Shown: one piece after another, positions 44,273 to 58,742 of the stretch
Layout of the letters: each line of letters starts with the position of its first letter
How positions within the stretch are numbered: the first letter of the stretch is position 1
Assembly (NCBI GenBank): GCA_943735955.1
Contig: OX030967.1
Location: 3,754,590 to 3,818,589, forward strand
Direction: 5' to 3'
From: Piscicola geometra
Lineage: Eukaryota; Annelida; Clitellata; Hirudinida; Piscicolidae
DNA: 64,000 bases
Notes under the pieces: model-generated
The model's database searches: none
What the model saw: the letters and a program-made list of their open reading frames with translations, nothing else
What the model was told of the DNA's origin: nothing
Position numbers and translations under genes: made by a program

Positions 44273-45827
44273 GTTTGTGTGATTTTTTTGGAGGGGGATG
44301 GTTTGGCTGTTGTGGCTGTAGTGGTGGTTATAGTTTTGGTTGTTGTGATGGTTGTGGGGAGGTGATTGTGGTGATTGTTGATTTGGTGGTTTTTGTGGTT
44401 GTGGTTGTAAGTGGTTTTGGGAGTACTAATGGTGGCAGTTGGTTTTGTTTTTAGTTACGGTGGAGGTTGCGGGGGTCCATTCGGATATTATCTTCTCTGT
44501 GTTCAATCAATATAATTCTCATCGGGTTGATTCTTCTTTTGACAAATGCGCGCAAGAGATTCTAAAGCTACAGACTGCCCTGTGGCTAACTTCTAAGACT
44601 TATGGATTGCATCATGCTTTGATTTCGGATTTTTTTAACCCTCCTAACAATTTATTTGATTTCAAAAGTTGTGTAATCTGAAAACTTTTCAACTCTAATT
44701 TTGGTATTCATGGTCTAACTCGTTCTCTCGTGGGGTTTTGCAGCATTAGGCAGACTAGATCTTGATAATGATTCCAACTTTAGTCGTTTTTGTTTTTTTT
44801 GCCATTGTATAATTATTATTATTGTAATTTTTGAATCATTATTATTACCATTATTATTTTTATTATTGTTGTTGCTATCTTTGTTAATATTATTTATTTT
44901 TAGTTTAAAAAATTATTTAGATCAAATATCTGTATTCTTATATTATTTCATAAACATTTTTTTCAATATTGGTTTTGAGGGTTATTTTTGATCACAAATT
45001 TTCCAATTTTCACTCATCATCGTCATCATCATCATCATCATTATCATAATCGTCATCATCATCGTCATCGTTATCATAATTGTCATCGTCATATTTAAAC
45101 CACACTAAACACGTTCTTTAATGAAAAAAAAATTAAAAGTTTCGTTTTTGCATTTTTTACAACTCAAAGTAACGGCCGTATATTAAGGGGTTGAAAAGAA
45201 ATATATAAAAAGCGAAATACAAACACTCAAGAGCGAGAAATTAATATTTTCAATATTTTAAAATTGAGAAAGTTACAGTCTTTTAAAACAATAATACTTT
45301 ATAATACCTATTATTATTATTATTACCTAAACCTTCGGACATAATTAAGAACTTGTTTAGATTGTCCGAAGACTTAGGTGGTTTACTGCAGCGAAACTTT
45401 TGCGCTTAAACAAACATTCAAAGACTAAAAGCCCATTATAAGTTTGCTTTTTACATACGCCATCAAAAAAATATTATTATTAACTATTAAATAGTTGGTT
45501 TTAAGAAGAATTTTTGCACTTTTTTTTATAAGTGGTTCATCTAATGGAGCAATTTATAACTGAAGTAATAAGTTAATTGAATTTATAATTATGTCTTTAT
45601 ATTCGGAAACATTTTCAAGTGACGAAGTTTTATAAATTAAATTTTATAAATTATTATTTTTTAAATAGTTTATTCTATGTTTGAAAATGACTATTCTTAT
45701 AATTTATTTTTTCATCCATCCGTTAAAGTTATATTATTATTTGCATTTGTTCATCCATCCATCTATTCATCCAACCATCTATCTATCTATCCATCCATCC
45801 ATCCATCTCTTCATCTATCCAACACAG
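44273..45827. other. Spacer 3' of ZIP9 with an unrecognised ORF and a hairpin
   Basis: Contains an open stretch at 44455-44681 (DIIFSVFNQYNSHRVDSSFD, KCAQEILKLQTALWLTSKTY) that looks protein-like in composition but matches nothing I recognise; it may be a decayed mobile-element or gene fragment. The rest is AT-rich with CAT triplets at 45010-45090 and an inverted repeat at 45325-45379. Confidence 0.45.
45325..45379. other. Inverted repeat (17-bp arms, 21-base loop)
   Basis: ACCTAAACCTTCGGACA at 45325-45341 pairs with TGTCCGAAGACTTAGGT at 45363-45379 with two or three mismatches. The position downstream of ZIP9 does not suggest a role; a remnant of an element or an RNA hairpin are possible. 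Confidence 0.6.
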
Positions 45828-46375
45828 ACTTATCCGATCCTATAGTAATCATTATTTCGTCTGCTTTTTCTGTTTTCTTCATCATCACTGTTGCCTTGAT
45901 AACTTACAAGAGTAGAAGAAAGATAGGTTAAGAATTGGGCAAATAATTAAATGCATTTACTAATTAAATAGTATATTATATTTTTGACAATAACTCTTAA
46001 AGTTAATTAAATGTATTTACTAATTAATTAGTATATTATATTTTTGATAATAACTATTAAAATTAATTTAATGTTTTTACTATTTAAATATTATGTTATA
46101 TTTTTGATTAAACTCTTAAAGTTAAGTAATAAGAATTTTATGAGACTATTGCTATTCTAACTATCATTTTAAAATACACATCACAAATGATTTCAGTCGC
46201 TAAAGTTGAACAGAAAATCGAGAAGAAGAAAAAAGACAGCCGTCTTATTAAAATAGAAAAAGAATTAAAAAAGAAGTTGGCGGACAAAAGAGCTAGAGTA
46301 AAAGAAAAATTATTAGAAAAAAAGAAAACAATTAAAAAAGAGTACGGAATATCTTCAAATTCGTCATATGAGTGA
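45828..46375 (+). CDS. Small membrane-anchored basic protein, two 3' exons
   Basis: Exon 45828-45926 follows CAACACAG and encodes LSDPIVIIISSAFSVFFIIT and VALITYKSRRKI, one hydrophobic membrane segment with a positive KSRRK stop. Donor GATAG|GTTAAG joins in phase to exon 46197-46375 (TTTCAG|TCGC), encoding a Lys/Glu-rich helix (EQKIEKKKKDSRLIKIEKEL, KKKLADKRARVKEKLLEKKK) that ends SSNSSYE and TGA. The start is not found; an upstream exon is likely within the AT-rich spacer. No family recognised. It could be a tail-anchored or type I protein with a cytosolic coiled coil. Confidence 0.6.
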
Positions 46376-46832
46376 TATGGTACAAAAACAAATCTATTGT
46401 AAACATGATTTTCTATGTCATTTATATGATTCTTATTTTATTGTTCAAGATATTAACTTTTCTGAAAGCTAGGTTGAAAAATAATGGAAATAAGTAGTTT
46501 GCTCTTTGGTTTTTGAATCTAAGTCCACTTGAAATTTTACTTTCGATTTTCTATATGTGAATAAAAGATATTGAACAAAATCGAGTTGAAATCACTTTAA
46601 ATTATTTCTGTCAATTTAATTATGTTTTGGAGACAAATCTCGAAGGTCTTGAAGTAAGTCTTAGAATAAAATTTTCCTTTCCCACATTTAACCATCAACT
46701 TTTTAAAATTTAAACTATCTTATCTTGTAAAAACAAATTTTATTTTCAGAACCACCCAAAAGCATCTAAACACCATCCATCAACCGAGAAGTGTCTCATC
46801 ATTAAAGATTCCTTGCACTCAATTTACGCACC

Positions 46833-50038
<3,206 letters not shown>

Positions 50039-50956
50039 GGATGGGCCGTTTTTATTTCAACACTAGGAAAATTTTAAAGTCAGTTGGCCCGGTATTTTAG
50101 AATTGATTGTTTTTACTGTGATTCAAAAATTTAATTTTTTTTAAACAATTTTTTCTGGAATATTCCGGAAATTCAATTTTCAATACTTGAACCATTTTTG
50201 CAAATATATATTTTGTTTTAGTTTTAATTTTTTTGTCAATTCAACATTTCTGAGTATAATAAAGAACGTTTTAAGATTTACTTTAACATGGTACCTTACC
50301 ATTGATGAGCGTTCTGTAAGTTCTATATAACCTAATCAAAAGTAGTAGATTAATATTTTTACCTGTGATATAACAGATTTAGTGTAAAATACCAATATAT
50401 TCAGGCACTTAAATGTCTAAAAAAAGGTACCTTCTCAACTAATTCTAAACATTCTGAATTGATAATAATCGAGGTTCTTTTCATATTAGTCGAATTAAAA
50501 AGTTTAATTAAATAATTAATATGTTATTAACATTCAATTACGACTATTATAATTGTTCGCCATCATTACCACCATGAGCGTTATAATTTATTAAAATATA
50601 TGTTTGAACTAAGGCCTCAAAACAATGTATTTATTCGAAAAATGAGGGTGTCTGAACATTACGGGTATCCGAATAATATGTCATTTCACAGTAATTTTCA
50701 TTTTTACTGTTCAAAACGCTATACATAAAAAACTGTACTTTCAAAAAAACAGATTTTATATTTTTTTGAACATTCATTTCACTATTTATTGTTTATTTCT
50801 ATTTTATTCTTTATTATTTATTTCTATATTATTCTTTATTGTTTATTTTATTTTATTCTTTATTTCTATTTTCTTTTTTATTTCTATATTATTATTTATT
50901 GTTTATTTCTATTTTTTATTTTATTTTTATTCTTATTGTTCTTGATTTATTTTCAT
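50039..50956. other. AT-rich spacer between convergent genes
   Basis: No exon recognised. It contains AT-rich sequence and TTTATTTCTATTTTATTC repeats at 50785-50950. The 3' ends of two convergent genes face each other here. Confidence 0.7.
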
Positions 50957-53900
50957 TTATTTGATACTCTTTGTCTTTGCCGCGTCAAAGGCAAATGCCT
51001 CATCCAACAGCTTATTAAAGTTCTCCATGGTTGGCTCGACATCATCATCAGCAGCACCAATAATATCATTACTATTACCATCCTTAGTATTGTTGTTGTT
51101 GTTGTTGTCGGTTAAAAATCCGCTATCGTTAAAAGCATCAGCTACAATATCTTCTGCCATTTTCTTTATTTTTTCGGATTTTTTTGTGTCGTCGTTGTTG
51201 CTGTTGTCGTTGTTGGAACTGTTGTTGCTGTTGTTGTTGATGTTGTTGTTGTTGCTGTTGTTGTTGCTGTTGTTGTTGGAACTGTTGTTGCTGTTGTTGT
51301 TGCTGTTGGTGGTAGAGGCAGAGATTAAAGGAGACATTTGTGGTGTGTTGTTAATATTGTTGATGTTGCTGTTTGGAGGGAAGTTAAAATATTGTGGTTG
51401 CTGTTGTTGTGGTTGTAGTGGTTCACCCGTGAATGGATTGAAGGTAAAAGAAGGTGGCTTATAATAGTAGTTGTTGTTGTTGTTGTTTGGACTGAACTGT
51501 TGTTGTGGACTAAATTGTTGTTGAGGAGTACTGTACTGGGGTTGGCTGGGTTGTTGGAGTGGCTGCAGTATTGGAAAAACATTGTAGTTGACATTGCTAG
51601 GAGCGTCTGAAACCTGGAGTTTTTCATAATTTTTATTTTTAACTGTAAATAACTGCAATTTCTTTTATTTTTACGTTTGATTTAAAATAACATGTCGATA
51701 GCAAAGCCGGTTGAAACTTCATTTCACTCGATTTATTAGTGTTTGCAGCCATTAAAACATTCACAAATGCTCCGTTTTTTGATCGATTTTTAATAAATAA
51801 TTTTTTCCTATAAATTTAAATATATTTGTTCTCTAAATTAAAATATATTTTTACTCTAAATTTGAAAATATTTTTTTGTTTTGCAATTAAAAAAAAGTGT
51901 TGGGTACCCAATCCTATTCTTAGCAAAAACCAATAGACTTTTTAGCCATATTTGCAAGCACTCCGTACAAATTATTCAATGAGCACATTCCAAAAACACC
52001 TGCTTTTCATTTCTACATCACTATTTTAAAACTTATTTTAAATATTCATCTCTAAACAAATTATCCTCAAACTTGCCACCATTTTATACCATTACTTGAA
52101 TATTCATTAAAATGTTATTCTATTTATTTTATTTTATTTGAAGTTAAATCATTATCATCCCCTCTACCTCCCTCCCCCCCCTCCCCCGTGAACTCACATT
52201 TGTTGCCACACTGACGTCATCATAACTATCATCATGCTTCGTATTTTGCTTCTTTTTTTTCACTTTTTTAGGTGTTTTGGGAGGGGAGGAGAATTGGGAG
52301 GTGGTGGGGGAGGGAGGGATTTCAACTATTGTCGGGGGTGGTGGTCCTTGGTAAGGTCTGGATGAGCTGGATGGGTGGATGAATGGATGGGTGGAGGGAT
52401 GGATGGATGGATGGATGAATGAATTAATAAATGAATGGGTTGATGAATGGATGGATGGATGGATGGATGGATGGATGGATGGATGGATGGATGGATGGGT
52501 GGGTGAGTGTGTGAGTGAGTGGATGGATGGATGGATGGATGGATGGATGGAGGAATTAATAAATGAATGGGTGGATGGATGGGTGGGTGAGTGAGTGAGT
52601 AGATGGATGGATGGATGGATGGGTGGATGGATGGATGGATGGATGGATGGATGGATGGATGGATGGATGGATGGATGGATGGATGAATGGATGGATGAAT
52701 GGATGGAAGGATCGGTTGATGGATAAATAGATGGATTAATTGAATAATAAGTTGATGCATGCTTTGATGATTGAATCAATAGGAAAATGCATAAGAAATT
52801 TTTTTTAATGATTTATTTCTAAATCAAAAAAATTATTCTTTTATTAATAAACTAATATAATAATAATAGTAAAATATTGATAATAAGAAATAATAATAAT
52901 AATAAATTATTAAAAAAAGAAGTCTTGCTTCTGCATCTTACTAGACCACAACTGAATCGTCCCCTACGCTAGCTTACTGAATCATCAATCAATCGTTCAA
53001 CGACCACGTTTCAAAAAACCGACAACGTACATATTTGAGTAGTTATATTAATTAATTAGATTAATTTACACTAAAATCCACCATTAATTATTTTCCACTC
53101 CTTCACTCATCTACCCCTCCCCCTTTTCATCCACTCACTCATCCACCAACCCATCTTTCCATCCGCCCTTTTCCACCTACCCAACTATCTAATCACTCAA
53201 CCACCCTCTAATCTACCCACTCACTCATCTACCATATCCCTTCCTTAAATTCACCCACACACCCCTCTCTCCCACCCCCACTCACCCACACACCCCTCTC
53301 TCCCACCCCTCACTCACCCACACACCCCTCTCTCCCACCCCCACTCACCCACACACCCTCTCCCTCCCACCCTTCACTCACCCACACACCCCTCCCTTTC
53401 ACCCCTCACTTACCCACACACCCCCTCCTCCCACCCCCCCCACTCACCCATCTTTGTAGTTATACACATAAAGTTGGTCTCCACTTTCCAACCTTTGGAG
53501 CTGTCGACTGGGGGCCCTGGAACCACCACCCCCACCACCCCCTTCCTTACCCCCATAACCATTATCATTACCATAACCACCATTGTCTTGCCCAATATCA
53601 TAGGATTTCAAACTGTCAGTTTGGTAACGCTGGTGGATTGAAATGGTGGTGGTAATGATGGTGATCTTGAGGATCATGATGATGACGATGATGGTGATGA
53701 TCATGATTATGATGGTATTGGTAGTAATGATGATGGTGGAAGATGATTGGGTGTGAATTATTTTGAAAACTCTAACTCTTCTTTAATTATTTTTCTTTCT
53801 TTCTCTCCCTCCTTCCCTCCTTCCTTCCATTCATCCATTTCTTCATCTTCCCTCTCTTCCCGTTATTCCTTCACTCACCCTTCACTCTTCTCCCCCTATA

Positions 53901-56478
53901 TCTCACCCTCAACCACTCTCTCCATTCCACTCACTCTCTCACCTCTGAACTGGCATACATGGGGTTTTCCCGCCTCAGGGCATCATTATCATAACTAGTT
54001 GCTCTGTCAAACTTGGGAGAACTTTTTTGTTTTTCTATGAGATTTTTGTTGTCATTGTCATTGTTGTTGTTGTTGTTTTTGTTGCTTTTGATGATTTCGA
54101 AGGGGTAAGATGCTACTGCAGTGTCACTGTTGAGCTGGGTGGATAGATGGGTTGATGGATGGATAGATGGATGGGTGTATAGATGGATAGATGGATGAAT
54201 AGATAGATGATAAACCGATAAATAGATGAATTGGTGTTGGTTAAGTTTTAAAAATCAAAATCCAAACTGTTTTTCCAAAAAACACATTTTAAAATTCCTT
54301 CCCAAACTTAAATAGAAAAACCTCAAAATCTCTTTTAAACCCTCACAAGCAGCAAACTGAAGCCGAAACCTTTTGTTTGTCCGAATCGAGATTCCGCGCA
54401 AAATACTCGGACCCGCCGCTCTTCAGCTTGCCAGTTCTCCACGAGTAAATCAGCCAAGCGCAGAAGAGAACAAAGATGATGCTGACGAAGATGATGACGA
54501 AGATCAGCCAACTGGGTAGCAGTAGTTGCGACTTTGATGATGATGACGCGGGTGCCGCTGTGGTTGCTTCGAAGTCTTTGAGTGGGACAGGGTAGTTGAT
54601 CACCTGGTGTGGTGGTAGGAGTGTGCGTCAGAGTGGAGATTTTGTGATTATTTTCGTTTAGTTAATTTCATTTTTCAAATTCTAACTTTTTAAAGTAAAA
54701 ATCTCACTTCAAAACCAATTCAAATACCCGCTCCCTTGTTTTAACAATTCCTCCTTTTGTTTCCAAATCATCCCCCCTTCCCTCTTCCCGAACCCCCTCA
54801 AACCACCCAAACCTCCCCCCCCCTCCCGCCCTCCAAACCCGTTCCAAGGTAGGCAACTGTTCTTTCAGGGCCGCTACACTTTCATACTTTTTGAACACCT
54901 TCTCAACCGCACCAGCCTCCAAATACCTTCCACTGGACCCATCACTGACCACGAATTGAACCTTATTTGATTCGCTTTCAACTATGAGCGCCATGGCCAG
55001 GGGGTAGTTGTTGGGGAGAGTGGGGAAAATGGTTGTGGGGAGATTGGGGGGTGGTGAAATGGTGGTTGGGAGGGTGATTGTGGTAGGGGGAGGGGTGAGG
55101 GTGATTTTAGCGATGGTGGTGGTAAGAGGGTTTGAGAGAGGCTGAGAGAAGGTAGACAACATAGTAGGTTCTGTGTTGGTGTTGTCGATGTTGTTGTTGT
55201 TGTCGTTGTTATTGTTGTTTTTGTTGCTGTTTGTGTTGTTGTTAATAGGGTCGAGGACATCAGGTAAACTTCGTTTAAATCGGACACAGTTTGCTAGGCA
55301 GTCAACTTTGGTAATCTGAACAAGAACAAACACAATAGGCTTATTATTATTGTTGATATCATCATTACTTCATCACACTCATCATCATCATCATCATCAA
55401 CATCATCAACATCACCATCATCAACACCACAATCATCATCATCACTCACCAAAACTGTGACGTTTTTCTTCGGTTCCATCCGTATGTAAGCGCTGGCCAT
55501 TTCTGTTGGAAAATATAAATTAACACTAATCAGAAAAATAAATTACTCATCATTATCATCAACATGAGCATCATAATCATCACTTTCTTCATCATCATCC
55601 TCTTCATCATCAACCGTTTAATTAACAATGCAATTTATATAAGAAATATTTCATAATATTACTGAAAAAGGGTTCAATAGCACATATATTGTAATAAAAA
55701 AGATATCTAATCATTATATAGAAAATATATAATAGAGATTTAATAATATTATTCAAAATAGAGTTCAATATAATCATTTTATAAATGGTAATATTAAAGC
55801 AGAGATCGAACCTAAAGCAAGCTTTCCCCGGTCGAACTGCGGTCTGGCTCTCACTCGGAAGGCGAGGATCATCGGGTAAGGCTCGGTCGTCACCGCTGCT
55901 GTCGTCACTGATGCTGTCGTCACTGATGCTGTCGTCACTGATGCTGTGGTCACCTTAGTGCCTGTGGTTTGAGCTGTGGTTGCTGCTGTGGTTGCTGCTG
56001 TGGTCGGTGCTGTGGTTGCTGCTGTGGTTGGTACTGCTGTGGTTGGTACTGCTGTGGTTGGTGCATTAGTGGCTGTTGTTACAGATGCTGTAGTGACCGT
56101 TGCCATGGTAACTTCATTAGTGGCTGTGGTAATAGTTTTTATGGTATTAGTTGTAGCTCCGTTGGTTTCGTTGTCAACACTACGTTTGAATAGATGTCGT
56201 AATTGTTGGTTCACTGATTCAAACCTCAACCAACTGTTTCCGTTTTCGTGTTCATCGTTTGCTCTTTCATGGTTTGTGAAAACGGCTTGTTCGTCGTTCG
56301 TGAAGCCATTGAAGTTTTCACGAAGCAAGCGACTGATCTGGCTCGAGGAATAAGGTTTGGGAAGCATGTAGAGTGTGAGCTGTGCCATCAAGAACAGAAC
56401 TGTGAACCCCGAGAGGTAAAGCCTTGTGTTCCTTCTATGGTTCAGCGCCTTTATCGTCGAATATCGCCTTGGAAACAT
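50957..56478 (-). CDS. Mucin-like single-pass membrane glycoprotein with a long cytoplasmic tail, family unknown
   Basis: Eight exons: 56478-55812, 55502-55450, 55315-54839, 54603-54370, 54134-53943, 53629-53453, about 52364-52199, about 51651-50957. They join in phase (last two edges less certain). The start [20 protein letters not shown] precedes a hydrophobic segment ([19 protein letters not shown]): signal peptide or anchor. Then an O-glycan-type Thr/Ala/Val repeat region, [20 protein letters not shown] joined to [20 protein letters not shown] and [13 protein letters not shown], which has the look of a SEA-like alpha/beta fold, a second Thr/Pro-rich linker and [20 protein letters not shown]. 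The transmembrane helix is [27 protein letters not shown]. The tail is Asn/Gln/Ser-rich with [28 protein letters not shown] and a C-terminal helix. A resemblance to KIAA1549-type proteins is a guess only. Confidence 0.72.
52376..52735. repeat. (GGAT)n tetranucleotide array before exon 7 of the glycoprotein gene
   Basis: Read on the minus strand it is CCATCCATCCAT ending at CATCCAG, the 3' splice site near 52365. Confidence 0.97.
53250..53440. repeat. 30-bp minisatellite (CACTCACCCACACACCCCTC) at a minus-strand 5' splice site
   Basis: Six or seven copies. On the minus strand each unit contains GTGTGGGTGAGTG, repeating the donor GATGG|GTGAGTGG of the exon 53629-53453. Confidence 0.95.
55888..56075 (-). 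repeat. Coding Thr/Ala repeats ([17 protein letters not shown]) in the glycoprotein
   Basis: Tandem coding units in exon 1 give [14 protein letters not shown] and [14 protein letters not shown], a mucin-type O-glycosylation region. Confidence 0.9.
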
Positions 56479-56676
56479 AACGAATTGTTTGAATTACAGT
56501 TTTAAATTAATTTTAATTAACTAACTCACGCAACATATTTACATTTTTATTTTTACTTCAGGTTTTGAACTTTTATCTGTATAACCATCTCTCATAAAAA
56601 ACATGGAAATGATGTCTTAGTTTTATTAAATACTTTCTTATAAGCGCACGTATACAAACATATGTACGCACACATA

Positions 56677-56752
<76 letters not shown>

Positions 56753-58026
56753 CACACACACACACGCACACACCAACACAAACAAACGCAAAAAGGTTTA
56801 GACAAATTTAAGCAGATGACGCTGTTGCTGATGATGAACCAGATGACAATGATGATGATGATGAGTTAGATGGTGATGATGATAATGATTTAGATGGTGG
56901 TGATGATGATGATTCTCTATCGACCCGTAATCCTTTAACAAGACATAGCCTCTGAATAATATTTGTTCAGTTTCCTTATCATGCAATCAATCATCATTGT
57001 TTTAAATCTAATATTATAATAGATTTAATATTATTATTATTATATATTTAATATTCTACTTTTTTTTATTTATAACAATAGTTGATATCTTTTTTTAGTA
57101 TTAAAATAATGTATTATTTGTATGAATTTATTATGATTATTAATTTATTATATTTTACGATTGATTATTTCATCGTTATTATTAATTTATTATATTTTAC
57201 GATTGATTATTTCATCGTTATTATTAGTTTATTATAGTTTATTTATCCTTAACCAGAGCAATTCTTAGGCGTTCAATATTTCCCCGTAATAAACCTCGTC
57301 TCCCTCGATCGTCATTTCCCCAGTTGTTTTCGCAGTCAGCAAACTTTGACTCATAAATATTATTTTATGAAATTTAACGAAATATATTTATTTTATGAAA
57401 TTTAACGAAATATATTTATTCCAGAAAAACGAAATTATAAGTAATGAATATTGAATTGTCATGATGTCATCATCAGCGTCCTCATCATCGTCATCATCGT
57501 TATTATCATCATCATCATCGTTATCATCATCATCATCATCATCATCATCATCGTCATCATTATCATCATCATAGGTGGACGGAATTATAGAGTTTTAAAA
57601 CAGAATGATCACGTGGTGGAAAGTTTGAGCTGAAAAATGCTGATCGCTGAATGGTGAAAAAAATTTGGATAAAAAGAAATCAATAAGAAGATTATTTTTT
57701 TTTACAAATGCAAAAAAAACATTTTTGGGAACTTTTAAATAGACGATTAAAAATACTGATTTTTGAAATTTTGTTTTAATGAAATATATTTTCACACGGA
57801 CAAAATACTTTATAATAAAAAACTTAAAATGCTGTTAAAAATGATTGTTACACTTTGTCAAATAAAACCAAAAATACAACAGCAGAATCAACTGTTTTGA
57901 ATTTATGAAGAATCAGCAAAAAACAGTTTTCAAAATAAATAACCTTCCAAAAAGTAACAAAAAAAACCTCCCAATAAACTCTCCCCTCGAAAAAAGTTAC
58001 CGAAAAATTCAAATCCCCTCAGCCAA
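56479..58026. other. AT-rich spacer between the glycoprotein and TBC1D8/9 genes
   Basis: Contains a CA array (56684-56775), a 42-bp direct repeat (TTATATTTTACGATTGATTA) at about 57148 and 57190, a 32-bp direct repeat near 57362 and 57393, and CAT triplets at 57463-57572. No exon recognised. The glycoprotein promoter and the TBC1D8/9 3' end should be here. Confidence 0.65.
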
Positions 58027-58703
58027 TCACAGTGCGGGCGTGGAGGGGGAGGAGCTAACCTGTCGAATGAAGCGTTGTGACTGGTGGAGAGAAATCACGT
58101 GTCTAACGTCTGATTGGCGCTCGAAGTAGGTCACGAGGGCAGGCTCCGTCAACATGTTAGCCACAAATTGTTGGAAAGTTATCGTCCACTCTGGCTCCTC
58201 ACTTTTACTTGAATTTTTGTTTATTTTATTTTTATTAAACTTTTCTCCTAGAAAAGCAGAAGACCCATTACTGGATTCACCCGAAATAAATACCTCATTA
58301 TCGCCACCCTCACTGTCATTGGTCGGTTCAAAAATGGCCCCATTCTGATTGGAAGATGCACCAGATGGAGCACTATCATTGGACGAATTAACAAATGGAG
58401 CAGTTCTTTTGGTAGATGAATCTAAATCCTGATTGGTGGATAAAGAAAAACTCTGATTGGTGGATGAAGGAAGGCCCTGATTGGTGGATGAAGGAAGGCC
58501 CTGATTGGTGGATGAAGGAAGGCCCTGATTGGTGGATGAAGGAAGGCCCTGATTGGTGGATGAAGGAAGGCCCTGATTGGTGGATGAAGGAAGGCCCTGA
58601 TTGGCTGATAGTTTGACCTTCCATTTCCTTCCGGCTTCTCCGATCTGGAGGAGGAGAGTTGCGACTTTTGCTAAGGCGTTGAAAAGGTGGTGTTCGTTGT
58701 TGT

Positions 58704-58742
<39 letters not shown>

